In this document: positions 7,637 through 15,815 of the stretch, piece after piece
Layout: every line of letters begins with the position of its first letter
How positions within the stretch are numbered: position 1 is the stretch's first letter
NCBI RefSeq assembly: GCF_003986975.1
Contig: NZ_PIPO01000004.1
Location: 1-64,000 of the forward strand
Direction of reading: 5' to 3'
Length of the DNA: 64,000 bases
Origin: Aliidiomarina soli
Lineage (GTDB): Bacteria > Pseudomonadota > Gammaproteobacteria > Enterobacterales > Alteromonadaceae
The notes under the pieces: generated by a model
Told to the model about the DNA's origin: nothing
The model's input: the letters and a program-made list of their open reading frames with translations, nothing else
Database searches by the model: none
Translations under genes and position numbers: made by a program

Positions 7637-9540
7637 TAGTTTGCTCCTTCAAGTCGGTCATCTACTGCATCTTTAAGCATTGCTTCAGAAAGTAACCGTG
7701 TCGGGTAGTCAGGTTCTAAATCGTGCTCACTCAGTTGCCGTAATTCAGTGGCTAACTCTTGCACTCGTTGGCTTTCGATATCGAAATAGCGCTCTATCCA
7801 GTCTGCTGTCTGGCGTAATGCTTCACGGTAATTAACCGTTTGCCGTTGCATCAATGCCTGCTGGGCTAACTGCAATTGCAGTTGCAACTGGCTTACCAGT
7901 AAGCTCCGCTGCTCATGACCAAGCTGCATTGCTGGCAGTTCATCAGTGCGCTGAACGCGAATGAAGTCGTCGGTGAAGGAGTCCCAGGCTTTGGCAAGGT
8001 TGTTGCGCCATTCCGAGAAGTCTCCACTGATATCATTGTTGGTCTCTGCAGGTTGATCCAGTTGCGATTGTTGCTGATTGAATGGCAGGTCATGGATCTG
8101 ACGGCGCATCGAGCTTAAGCGAATAGCAAGTTCTTCCAGATTGGGTTCTTCGATGTTGTCGAGCAAATCAATGTCTGCCTGCAATTGCTGGCGCAGCGGA
8201 ATCAAACTCCGCTCATCCGCGTCGCGCAATAATTCGTCGGCTCGTTGCAGTAAACGAATCGCGGTTGGCCGGTCCATATCCAGCCACAGCGTTCGGCCTG
8301 CGGCCATGACCAGGTCCCGTGCTTCAACCAGGTAAAGGTCCTGCGACATGCGCATGCCTGAACTATCTAAATCCTCTTGCAGCCGCTCTAATTCATTGCG
8401 TTGCTGGGAAAATTCGTCATGCATCGCCTGGCGTTCTTCCGCCTGTTCTTCCCGTCGTTGGTTCGCCTCTCGTTCGCGCTCCTGTTGCAATCGGCTCATG
8501 CGTTCATCGAGACTACTTTGCAGGCCCCGGAAAAGATCGCCTTCCAGTCTTTCCTGCGCCCGGGCTGACGATTCAATCCGCTCATTCAGCGTTTGTAACT
8601 GAGCGTTGGTCTGCGCCCGATAACTCTGCTGCTGCGTCCATACCCAGTAGTTTCCTCCCGCGAGTATGACGACGCACACTAACAGGATGAGGCTGAATAA
8701 GAGGTAAAAGCGACTACGGGGAGCCGGCTCAGTCGGCTTGGCAGAATGTTCGGTGCGGTCAGAAGATTGACTGGTCACGGTTTTAGTCTCTTTAGTTTGC
8801 AGGTCTTGAATGGTCGTCACCAATGCGTTCGTGGTGGCATTCTGGGCCTTATGTACATGTGTGGTCTTGACCCCTTGCTGGGTCAACGCATCGTGCAGGC
8901 GCTGACTGGAAACGACCCAGTTTATACTGCGCGCCCATTGCAGCCCGTCATCAATGAGATCGGCAAAAAATAAATCCAGTTGCTGCACGCTGGTGACCAC
9001 GGCGATATCCACCTGTTGCTGCCACTCTGGAAGTTTCGTCGAGATATTCGGATGCAACGGGCTGCGCTGGTAGACCTCCAGCGTCTCAACACTGGCACCT
9101 CGCTGGCGCAGTGTATCGGCAATCAGGGTACGACCGTCTTTACCGGTAACAAATAACCAGTGCTGGTGATCCAGTTTACCTAATTCGTCGAGGGCGAGTA
9201 GTGACTCGCCGGTATGCTCGGGCGCCGGGTAGGTGACCGCTTGATGAGTAGCGGCAACGAGACGCTCAGCGGTGCCACTGCCGACACAGTAATAACGGCC
9301 TTTTGGCCAGGTAAGTTTGTGCCCGCTAAGCTGCTGATCGAGAAAACCAACGGCCGTCGGGCTGACCACGACAATGCCGTCATAGGTATCAGCAAGCTGC
9401 GCCAATACCTCGTCGGATAAGGTGATCTGTTGAGTTTCAATCACCGCATGACGAAACACCTGATAGCCTTCGCTGGACAGAGTTTGCTCAAGCGCATTGG
9501 CCTGATCATGCGGTCGGATTAACAGAACACCGGTGGTCAT
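7636..9540 (-). CDS. hemDX: Fused uroporphyrinogen-III synthase HemD / membrane protein HemX
   Basis: The N-terminal part (about residues 1-245) is uroporphyrinogen-III synthase, which closes hydroxymethylbilane to uroporphyrinogen III; VVSPTAV, CVGSGTAERL and LFVTGKDGR fit the two-lobed HemD fold. A polar linker leads to one membrane helix (about 277-300), a charged coiled coil rich in Q, E and R (about 305-400), and a helical HemX domain. In E. coli hemD and hemX are separate adjacent genes; here one uninterrupted frame of 634 residues joins them. The fusion tethers the enzyme to the inner membrane. Three bases separate it from hemC upstream. Confidence 0.93.
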   Translation of the reverse strand: MTTGVLLIRPHDQANALEQTLSSEGYQVFRHAVIETQQITLSDEVLAQLADTYDGIVVVSPTAVGFLDQQLSGHKLTWPKGRYYCVGSGTAERLVAATHQAVTYPAPEHTGESLLALDELGKLDHQHWLFVTGKDGRTLIADTLRQRGASVETLEVYQRSPLHPNISTKLPEWQQQVDIAVVTSVQQLDLFFADLIDDGLQWARSINWVVSSQRLHDALTQQGVKTTHVHKAQNATTNALVTTIQDLQTKETKTVTSQSSDRTEHSAKPTEPAPRSRFYLLFSLILLVCVVILAGGNYWVWTQQQSYRAQTNAQLQTLNERIESSARAQERLEGDLFRGLQSSLDERMSRLQQEREREANQRREEQAEERQAMHDEFSQQRNELERLQEDLDSSGMRMSQDLYLVEARDLVMAAGRTLWLDMDRPTAIRLLQRADELLRDADERSLIPLRQQLQADIDLLDNIEEPNLEELAIRLSSMRRQIHDLPFNQQQSQLDQPAETNNDISGDFSEWRNNLAKAWDSFTDDFIRVQRTDELPAMQLGHEQRSLLVSQLQLQLQLAQQALMQRQTVNYREALRQTADWIERYFDIESQRVQELATELRQLSEHDLEPDYPTRLLSEAMLKDAVDDRLEGAN

Positions 9541-9543
9541 AGC

Positions 9544-10485
9544 TCAGGCCTCGTTACTTTCGTAGACGTCGCGTAAAATTACACCAGCACCACGGGACAG
9601 CAGGTCATCGGCAAGCGCGGTGCCTAAGTCTTCAGCGTCAGCTTTATTGCCGCGGATCTCACCACGAACAATTTCACTTCCGTCAGGGCGGCCGACCAGG
9701 CCGCGCAAATAAATTTCGTCGCCGTGCAGTTCAGCAAAGGCTCCGATAGGAACCTGGCAGCCTCCTTCCAGACGTCGGTTCATGGCCCGTTCTGCGAGCA
9801 CACAAATACGGGTGATCTCGTGTTCCAGCGGTTTCAGGTAAGCCTTGACGCGATTATCGTCACTGCGACATTCAATACCTAAGGCACCCTGACCATTGGC
9901 CGGCAATGACTCCTCTGCGGGTAAGCGCATGCGGATCCGCTCACCAAGCTCGAGCCGAACCAGTCCCGACGTCGCCAGGATAATGGCATCGAACTCACCT
10001 TCATCGAGCTTGCGTAAACGGGTTTGCACATTGCCCCGTAAATCTCTAATCCGCAGATGCGGAAACCGTGCTGCGATCTGGCAGCGGCGGCGCAGGCTGC
10101 AGGTGCCGACCACGGCCCCCTCTGGCATCTGCTGTAAATTGTCGTACTGATTCGAAACAAAGGCGTCGCTGGGCTCTTCACGTTCACAAATAGTGAACAG
10201 CTCAAGACCAGGTGGGAACTCAACCGGCAGGTCTTTCATTGAGTGGACGGCCAGGTCAGCACGGCCTTCGATCATGGCAACTTCAAGTTCTTTGACAAAC
10301 AGTCCTTTGCCTCCGATTTTCGCCAGCGGGGTGTCCAGAATAACGTCGCCGCGCGTGCTCATTGGCAACAACTCCACCTGCAACCCCGGATGTAGCGCTT
10401 CCAGACGTGCCTTAATATGTTCTGCCTGCCATAAGGCAAGCGCGCTTTTGCGTGTTGCAATGACCAGTTTATCGTTTTTGCTCAT
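9544..10485 (-). CDS. hemC: Hydroxymethylbilane synthase (porphobilinogen deaminase)
   Basis: HemC joins four porphobilinogen units into hydroxymethylbilane in the cytoplasm, the substrate of HemD encoded next. The 313-residue product has full family length. Visible hallmarks are the catalytic Asp85 in HSMKDLP, the substrate-binding CSLRRRCQ and LRGNVQTRL stretches, and Cys243 in [10 protein letters not shown], which carries the dipyrromethane cofactor. The gene heads the hem cluster, 37 bases after the DUF2914 gene. In enteric bacteria cyaA is divergent from hemC; no cyaA is present here. Confidence 0.97.
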   Translation of the reverse strand: MSKNDKLVIATRKSALALWQAEHIKARLEALHPGLQVELLPMSTRGDVILDTPLAKIGGKGLFVKELEVAMIEGRADLAVHSMKDLPVEFPPGLELFTICEREEPSDAFVSNQYDNLQQMPEGAVVGTCSLRRRCQIAARFPHLRIRDLRGNVQTRLRKLDEGEFDAIILATSGLVRLELGERIRMRLPAEESLPANGQGALGIECRSDDNRVKAYLKPLEHEITRICVLAERAMNRRLEGGCQVPIGAFAELHGDEIYLRGLVGRPDGSEIVRGEIRGNKADAEDLGTALADDLLSRGAGVILRDVYESNEA

Positions 10486-10522
10486 GAACCTGCTCTACTA
10501 CTTAAAGAATGAGGCAGCACGA

Positions 10523-10954
10523 TTAGCGCTGCACCTGGAAGTTATACTCTACCAATTCATCACCACCGTCATTGACCACACGCACGGTCCAGTCGCCTTC
10601 TTCCAGATGACTGATCTGTTTAGTGGAATAGGTGCGCCAGCTGTTACTGCCGACGGCAAGCTCAATTTCAGCATCCAGTTCGCCATTGCGGTACCAGCGG
10701 TGAGTAATACCGCGACCATCGTGATTAACCATATGGGTGAAAAAAGCCAGACGGTCGAACTCTTCACCGCTGTGAGTGTAACTGCTGCCGAGGTCATCAA
10801 CGGGTTCGCGATTTTCTACTGCAGTGGTTAGTACAGCGCGTTCAACATATTGTTCATTAAGAGTGACGTGGTTGGTTTCGGAAGCCGTCACAACAGAAAA
10901 CTGGAACAGGAAAAGTAAAGAAAGTGAAATTGTCGCGAGTTTGTTTAGCATCAT
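10523..10954 (-). CDS. DUF2914 domain secreted protein
   Basis: The 143-residue product has a signal peptide (hydrophobic to about residue 24, TASE) and then one DUF2914-like domain with the family pattern RAVLTTAVENREPVDDLG, FFTHM, THRWYRNGE, WRTYSTKQI and GDWTVRVVNDGG. The fold is probably a small periplasmic beta-sandwich; no enzymatic residues stand out and the function is unknown. It is the first gene of the minus-strand hem-tam unit and lies back to back with lptM, in the place where cyaA or cyaY sit in related bacteria. A link with haem or envelope assembly is only suggested by position. Confidence 0.8.
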   Translation of the reverse strand: MMLNKLATISLSLLFLFQFSVVTASETNHVTLNEQYVERAVLTTAVENREPVDDLGSSYTHSGEEFDRLAFFTHMVNHDGRGITHRWYRNGELDAEIELAVGSNSWRTYSTKQISHLEEGDWTVRVVNDGGDELVEYNFQVQR

Positions 10955-11117
10955 CTAAGTCCTTGTATTGGGCAGCCACCATGAGTACCACTTTAACTTG
11001 CCTGGCTGTCATTGAATAGCCGCGTGAATAGCCACACGAAAACCCCTGGAGTCGGGTGACAAATGCCCCTTTGAATGCGATTATAGGTCCTTTGCCGTCT
11101 TAAGTGTAACGCGAGCT

Positions 11118-11297
11118 ATGATAAAACGCATCTTCCACCTGGTAACTGTTGTTTCCGTTGTTTCGGTCCTTGCTGGCTGTGGACAAAAAGGGCCGCTTTA
11201 TATTCCACCGGAACCTGAAACCACAGATATTGAGCAACAACGCGATGACGCCGATCAGAATGCGCAGTCCCAGCAATCAGTGAGTAATAATGGCTAA
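11118..11297 (+). CDS. lptM: LPS-assembly lipoprotein LptM (YifL)
   Basis: LptM is a small outer-membrane lipoprotein that binds the LptD-LptE translocon and helps LptD disulfide maturation. The 59-residue product has a signal peptide ending in the lipobox LAGC (Cys21) followed directly by GQKGPLYIPPE, which matches the invariant CGxKGPLY core of the family. The rest is a short polar tail. The frame runs from the ATG at 11118 to TAA at 11295-11297 and overlaps the lysA start by eight bases, as in many gammaproteobacteria. Confidence 0.9.
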   Translation: MIKRIFHLVTVVSVVSVLAGCGQKGPLYIPPEPETTDIEQQRDDADQNAQSQQSVSNNG

Positions 11298-12561
11298 TCA
11301 GAGTTTTCAAGCATTTACGTTCCAGGCGACTCATCTCTATGCAGAAAACGTGACGGCTTCCAGTCTGGCCGAGCGTTTCGGCACGCCGCTGTATGTATAT
11401 TCCCGCGCTGCGATCGAGCAAAACTGGGATGCCTTTAATCAACACCTGCCGGCCCCACATCGCACCTGCTATGCGGTAAAGGCGAACAGCAACCTGGCGA
11501 TCCTGCAATTACTGGCGTTAAAAGGGGCGGGTTTCGATGTAGTTTCAGGCGGTGAGATCGCTCGCGTTTTAAAAGCCGGTGGCCGCGCAGACAGCATTGT
11601 TTTTTCCGGGGTAGCGAAATCGAAAGCTGAAATCGAGTACGCATTAGAGGTCGGCATCCTCCAGTTCAATGTCGAATCCTTAGCCGAACTTGAACGTATC
11701 AGTGCGATTGCGCAGCAGCGTAAACAGCAGGCGCGGATCTCATTGCGTGTTAATCCTGACGTAGACGCCCGCACTCACCCCTACATTGCGACCGGTCTTG
11801 AAGCGAATAAATTTGGTATTCCGATGCGGGATGCTCTGGCCGCTTTTAGCAAGGCGAATCAGTTGCCGGGTCTGCAGGTGGTCGGTGTGGACTGCCATAT
11901 CGGTTCGCAACTGACTGAGTTGACTCCGTTCCTTGATGCCATGGACCGTATGCTGAGGTTGATTGACGAACTGGCCGCCCAGGGTATTGATATTACTCAT
12001 CTCGACATGGGCGGTGGTTTAGGCGTGCAGTACGAGGATGAACAGCCTCCGGCAGTCGGTGACTACATCCAGGCGATGCTTGCTAAGCTTGCAGATTATC
12101 CTCAGTTGGCCTTGTACCTTGAGCCCGGTCGCGCCATTGTCGCCAATGCAGGCATTCTGTTGACCCGGGTTGAGTACATTAAAGCCAGTCAGAAAAAAGA
12201 CTTTGTGATTGTTGATGCAGGTATGAATGACATGTTGCGTCCTTCGCTGTATCAGGCCTATCATCGAGTTGAGAATACCGTGCAGGGTAAGCCACTTATT
12301 ACCAAGCCGGTCGACGTGGTCGGGCCGGTATGTGAAACCGGCGATTTTTTAGCGCAGGGACGAGCACTGGCCGCCGAAGAAGGTGATGTACTGGCGGTTT
12401 TTGGTGCTGGCGCCTATGGTTTTGCTATGAGTTCAAACTACAATACCCGGGTACGACCCGCTGAAGTCATGGTCGACGGCGATGCCGCTTATCTCATCCG
12501 CGAGCGAGAGGAGCTGGAACAGCTGTGGCAACACGAACGACTGGCGGACTTTAAATGTTGA
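11290..12561 (+). CDS. lysA: Diaminopimelate decarboxylase
   Basis: LysA removes CO2 from meso-diaminopimelate to give L-lysine, using pyridoxal phosphate. The 423-residue product has the alanine-racemase-like barrel with PLP lysine Lys64 in CYAVKANSN, the phosphate-binding loop around MGGGLG (about 245-250), EPGR (278-281), and Cys348 in GPVCETGD, which completes the active site of the dimer. The ATG lies inside the end of lptM and the TGA overlaps the dapF start by seven bases, so lptM-lysA-dapF are translationally coupled. Confidence 0.97.
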   Translation: MANQSFQAFTFQATHLYAENVTASSLAERFGTPLYVYSRAAIEQNWDAFNQHLPAPHRTCYAVKANSNLAILQLLALKGAGFDVVSGGEIARVLKAGGRADSIVFSGVAKSKAEIEYALEVGILQFNVESLAELERISAIAQQRKQQARISLRVNPDVDARTHPYIATGLEANKFGIPMRDALAAFSKANQLPGLQVVGVDCHIGSQLTELTPFLDAMDRMLRLIDELAAQGIDITHLDMGGGLGVQYEDEQPPAVGDYIQAMLAKLADYPQLALYLEPGRAIVANAGILLTRVEYIKASQKKDFVIVDAGMNDMLRPSLYQAYHRVENTVQGKPLITKPVDVVGPVCETGDFLAQGRALAAEEGDVLAVFGAGAYGFAMSSNYNTRVRPAEVMVDGDAAYLIREREELEQLWQHERLADFKC

Positions 12562-13382
12562 TTCACTTTTCGAAGATGCATGGGCTTGGCAATGACTTTA
12601 TGGTCATTGACAATGTGACTCAGAATGTCTTTCTGAACAACGACCAAATTGCCATGCTTGCTGATCGTCACCGTGGAGTGGGCTTTGATCAACTGCTGAT
12701 GGTCGAGGCGCCGTATGATCCTGACGTAGATTTCCACTATCGAATTTTTAATGCGGATGGCTCGGAAGTTCAGCAATGCGGCAATGGCGCGCGCTGTTTT
12801 GGGCGCTTTATCCGCCATAAAGGGTTGTCCAATAAGAACCGTTTTCGCGTCAGCACGAAGAAAGGTGTGATCAGTATTAGCCTGTTAAGCGATGGGCAGG
12901 TGGAAGTGGATATGGGACAACCCGTGTTCGACCCTGCGCAGATTCCGTTCCGGGCGAATAAAAGTGAGACCACCTATATTTTAAGAGCAGCGGAACAAAC
13001 CTTCCTTTGCGGTGTATTAAGTATGGGTAACCCCCATTGTGTGATGCTGGTTGATGATATCGAGCAAGCGCCAGTGAACGAGGTTGGCCAGTTGCTGACC
13101 CAGCATGAACGTTTTGCGGAAGGTGCCAATATTGGCTTTTTACAGGTTATAGACCGCCAGAATGCACGCTTGCGTGTCTTTGAGCGCGGTGTCGGCGAAA
13201 CACAAGCCTGTGGTAGTGGTGCATGCGCCGCCGCCGTTTGGGCAATGATGCAAGATAAACTGGATGCGACTGCCACGATTCAGCTACCAGGTGGACCACT
13301 ACAGATAACCTGGCAAGCAGGGCAAAGCGTAATGATGACCGGGTCGGCGACCCATGTATTTGATGGACAAATGGTATTATGA
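12555..13382 (+). CDS. dapF: Diaminopimelate epimerase
   Basis: DapF interconverts LL- and meso-diaminopimelate, supplying lysA and peptidoglycan synthesis. The 275-residue product carries both catalytic cysteines: Cys75 in [16 protein letters not shown] and Cys219 in [14 protein letters not shown]. Family length is normal (E. coli 274). The start overlaps lysA and the stop overlaps the next start (ATGA). Confidence 0.97.
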   Translation: MLIHFSKMHGLGNDFMVIDNVTQNVFLNNDQIAMLADRHRGVGFDQLLMVEAPYDPDVDFHYRIFNADGSEVQQCGNGARCFGRFIRHKGLSNKNRFRVSTKKGVISISLLSDGQVEVDMGQPVFDPAQIPFRANKSETTYILRAAEQTFLCGVLSMGNPHCVMLVDDIEQAPVNEVGQLLTQHERFAEGANIGFLQVIDRQNARLRVFERGVGETQACGSGACAAAVWAMMQDKLDATATIQLPGGPLQITWQAGQSVMMTGSATHVFDGQMVL

Positions 13383-14074
13383 GCAAAGCCGAGATGTTAG
13401 TCAGCGAAAGTGAACTGCGCCTGGATGACCAGGCGATCGCAGAATACCTTAAAGAAAACCCAGAGTTCTTCGCTCGCAATCCGGAATTGATTGCATCGAT
13501 GAAGCTACCCCATGAACAGCAGGGGACAGTGTCACTGATCGAGCGTCAACAGCGTTTGCTGCGCGACCAGATTGAACTGTTGCAGGAAGAAATTACTGAC
13601 TTAATGAGCAACGCCCGGCGTAATGAACATATTTTCCGAGGTTACAGTGCGTTGTATACAAGGCTGCTACGCTGTCAGTCGTTGACTGAAGTGTCCGCGG
13701 CGTTGCATGACACTTTTATCAATGAATTAAGCTTGCCTGAGTTAACCTTAAAGTTCTTCATTGACGACCACCGAGTGCCGGATCGTTACCGTTTCAGCGC
13801 CGACACGCACAAGCAATTACTAAGCAAACGCTTTGTCGATGAGCCGGTCTATTTTGGCCGCCTTACTCAGGATGAACTGAATTTACTATTCCCGGGTAAG
13901 CCGGTGCAGTCCGTGGCCTTGATGCTGTTGGGGCGTGATCCTAAAGTCGGCTTGCTGGCGCTTGGCAGTCATGACCCGTCGCATTTTGAACCCAATATGG
14001 ATTACCTATTAATCAGCCAGTTACAGGCGCTGTTAAGTGTCGTTTTACCTGGACTGGTTACCACACCAGAGTAG
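13379..14074 (+). CDS. DUF484 family protein (YigA-like)
   Basis: The 231-residue product matches the DUF484 family, which is nearly always found between dapF and xerC. It opens with an acidic helix containing the family string [21 protein letters not shown], then a short coiled coil (about residues 55-80) and a GAF-like C-terminal domain ending around [24 protein letters not shown]. The biochemical role is not established. The four-base ATGA overlap with dapF and close spacing to xerC support one operon. Confidence 0.88.
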   Translation: MSKAEMLVSESELRLDDQAIAEYLKENPEFFARNPELIASMKLPHEQQGTVSLIERQQRLLRDQIELLQEEITDLMSNARRNEHIFRGYSALYTRLLRCQSLTEVSAALHDTFINELSLPELTLKFFIDDHRVPDRYRFSADTHKQLLSKRFVDEPVYFGRLTQDELNLLFPGKPVQSVALMLLGRDPKVGLLALGSHDPSHFEPNMDYLLISQLQALLSVVLPGLVTTPE

Positions 14075-14085
14075 CGGAAGCCCCT

Positions 14086-15003
14086 ATGGCTGAGTCCATC
14101 GAGCTTGAACGATTGGTCGACCGGTTTATCGACTACCTACAGGGTAGTCGCGGCTATGCGACGCATACGCTCACTCAGTATCGCCGCCAGTTAGGGGTCA
14201 TTACTCAGGCGCTTGCTTCGCAGGGACTGCAACAGTGGTCCGAATTAACCGCCCGTGCCATTGAGGGCCTGGTGGTGAGCTGGCGTCGCCAGGAGATCGG
14301 TATTCCTTCTATTCATCAGCGTCTGGCCGCGTTGCGCAGCTTTTGCGATTATCTAGGCGAACGTGGTGAACTGCAACACAACCCGGCTAAACTGGTGCAG
14401 GCACCGAAGCAAGGTCGGCGTTTACCGAAAAACATGGATGTCGATGGGGTGGCTCATCTGCTTGATGAGGAGCCAGACGACGAACTCGGTGTTCGTGACC
14501 GCAGTATGTTTGAATTGATATACAGTGCCGGCTTGCGTGTGTCGGAGCTGGTTAGTCTCAACCTCTCAGATATCCCTACCGGGCGGCTTGCTACCCATGA
14601 ACTCAGAGTAACCGGGAAAGGTGGCAAGACCCGGATAGTACCTTATGGTGCTGAAGCCGGGTTGTGGTTAAAGCTATGGATAGCGACACGCAAAAATTGG
14701 CCGCAAACAGAACCAGAGGCACTGTTTTTAAGCCAGCGCGGACGGCGGCTATCGGTCCGTTCGGTGCAGTTGCGATTGAAACAATGGGCCTTGCGTCGGG
14801 GCATCAGCGATAACCTGCATCCACATAAACTGCGCCACAGTTTCGCCTCGCATATGCTGGAGTCGAGTGGCGATCTGCGAGCGGTGCAGGAGCTTTTAGG
14901 GCACGCCAATTTATCCACGACTCAGGTCTATACCCATCTCGATTTCCAGCATCTGGCTGGTGTCTATGACAACGCTCACCCACGAGCAAAGAAGAAACCA
15001 TGA
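14086..15003 (+). CDS. xerC: Tyrosine recombinase XerC
   Basis: XerC acts with XerD at dif to resolve chromosome dimers. The 305-residue product has the N-terminal SAM-like core-binding domain (about 1-100) and the catalytic domain with the full set of residues: Arg151 (SAGLRVSEL), Lys178 (TGKGGK), His247 and Arg250 (HPHKLRHSF), His273 (LGHANLS) and nucleophile Tyr282 (QVYTHL). Its place after dapF and DUF484 identifies it as XerC rather than XerD. The stop overlaps the next ATG. Confidence 0.95.
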   Translation: MAESIELERLVDRFIDYLQGSRGYATHTLTQYRRQLGVITQALASQGLQQWSELTARAIEGLVVSWRRQEIGIPSIHQRLAALRSFCDYLGERGELQHNPAKLVQAPKQGRRLPKNMDVDGVAHLLDEEPDDELGVRDRSMFELIYSAGLRVSELVSLNLSDIPTGRLATHELRVTGKGGKTRIVPYGAEAGLWLKLWIATRKNWPQTEPEALFLSQRGRRLSVRSVQLRLKQWALRRGISDNLHPHKLRHSFASHMLESSGDLRAVQELLGHANLSTTQVYTHLDFQHLAGVYDNAHPRAKKKP

Positions 15004-15710
15004 TCCAATTTCACCGTCGCTTACGACCGGTCAAAGTGATCAGCTTTGATCTTGATGACACTCTGTACGACAACCTCCCGGTGATGCAGCAGGCTGAACA
15101 GGCACTGCTTGAATACCTTCATCAGCAGTTCCCGCAAACGGCGGCCTTCGGCCTGCAGGACTGGCGCGCGCTGCGTGACAAACTGGCGGCGGCTGATGCC
15201 ATGCTGGCAACCAATATGACCGCGTTACGCCAGGCTACATTGCGCCATGGGCTGGAACAACACGGCCTGGCAGCTGATCTGGCCACGCGCGGTGCTGAAG
15301 ACGCCATGCTTCACTTTCTTCAACATCGAAACCAGGTGGACGTCGCGGATGATGTGCATCATCTGTTGGACGCCTTAGCCGCACGCTTCCCGCTGCTGGC
15401 TATTTCCAACGGCAACGCCGATATCAGTAAAATCGGCATTGGCGAGTACTTTACCCAGGCATGGCAACCGAGTGAGCATTTACGCGGTAAACCAACCACG
15501 GATATGTTTCGCGCCGCACAGCAGAAACTGGGCTTTAACCCAGCTGAACTGCTGCATATCGGCGACCATCCGGTGAGTGACGTGCAGGGCGCGGCCCGCT
15601 TTGGTGCGCAAACTGTGTGGCTGAACCAGAGTGGCCGTTTTGACCCGCGCCTGACCTGGTTGCCCACGGTCACAATTGCGCATTTGCCGCTGTTATCTGA
15701 TTTTCTGTAA
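15000..15710 (+). CDS. yigB: HAD-family hydrolase, YigB type
   Basis: The 236-residue product is a haloacid-dehalogenase-type phosphatase; E. coli YigB dephosphorylates the flavin precursor 5-amino-6-ribitylamino-uracil phosphate and FMN. Motif I is FDLDDTLYDN with nucleophile Asp17 and acid Asp19, motif II is ISNGNAD, and motif IV is HIGDHPVSDV. The alpha-helical cap lies between motifs I and II. It overlaps xerC by four bases, so it belongs to the same operon. The substrate is inferred from family and position. Confidence 0.88.
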   Translation: MIQFHRRLRPVKVISFDLDDTLYDNLPVMQQAEQALLEYLHQQFPQTAAFGLQDWRALRDKLAAADAMLATNMTALRQATLRHGLEQHGLAADLATRGAEDAMLHFLQHRNQVDVADDVHHLLDALAARFPLLAISNGNADISKIGIGEYFTQAWQPSEHLRGKPTTDMFRAAQQKLGFNPAELLHIGDHPVSDVQGAARFGAQTVWLNQSGRFDPRLTWLPTVTIAHLPLLSDFL

Positions 15711-15719
15711 CGCTGAGTG

Positions 15720-15735
15720 CTGGTTGCATATACAG
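15720..15735 (+). promoter_or_regulatory. LexA (SOS) box upstream of uvrD
   Basis: CTGGTTGCATATACAG has the CTG-N10-CAG spacing of the gammaproteobacterial LexA operator and agrees with CTGTATATATATACAG at 12 of 16 positions, with the right half nearly perfect. A TATAGG hexamer at 15752-15757 could be the -10 element, which places the box over the -35 region. E. coli uvrD is a known SOS gene, so position and sequence agree. Confidence 0.75.
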
Positions 15736-15815
15736 TATACGGGCCGTACACTATAGGCTGAACCGCCTGGGCAGCAGTCGCTGCCTTTTGCTTATCTAGT
15801 TATATGGGGCTCGCA

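Noticed and set aside
10193-10831. 212-codon plus-strand frame over the hemC and DUF2914 genes
   Set aside because: It is antisense to two recognisable genes and crosses the gap between them.
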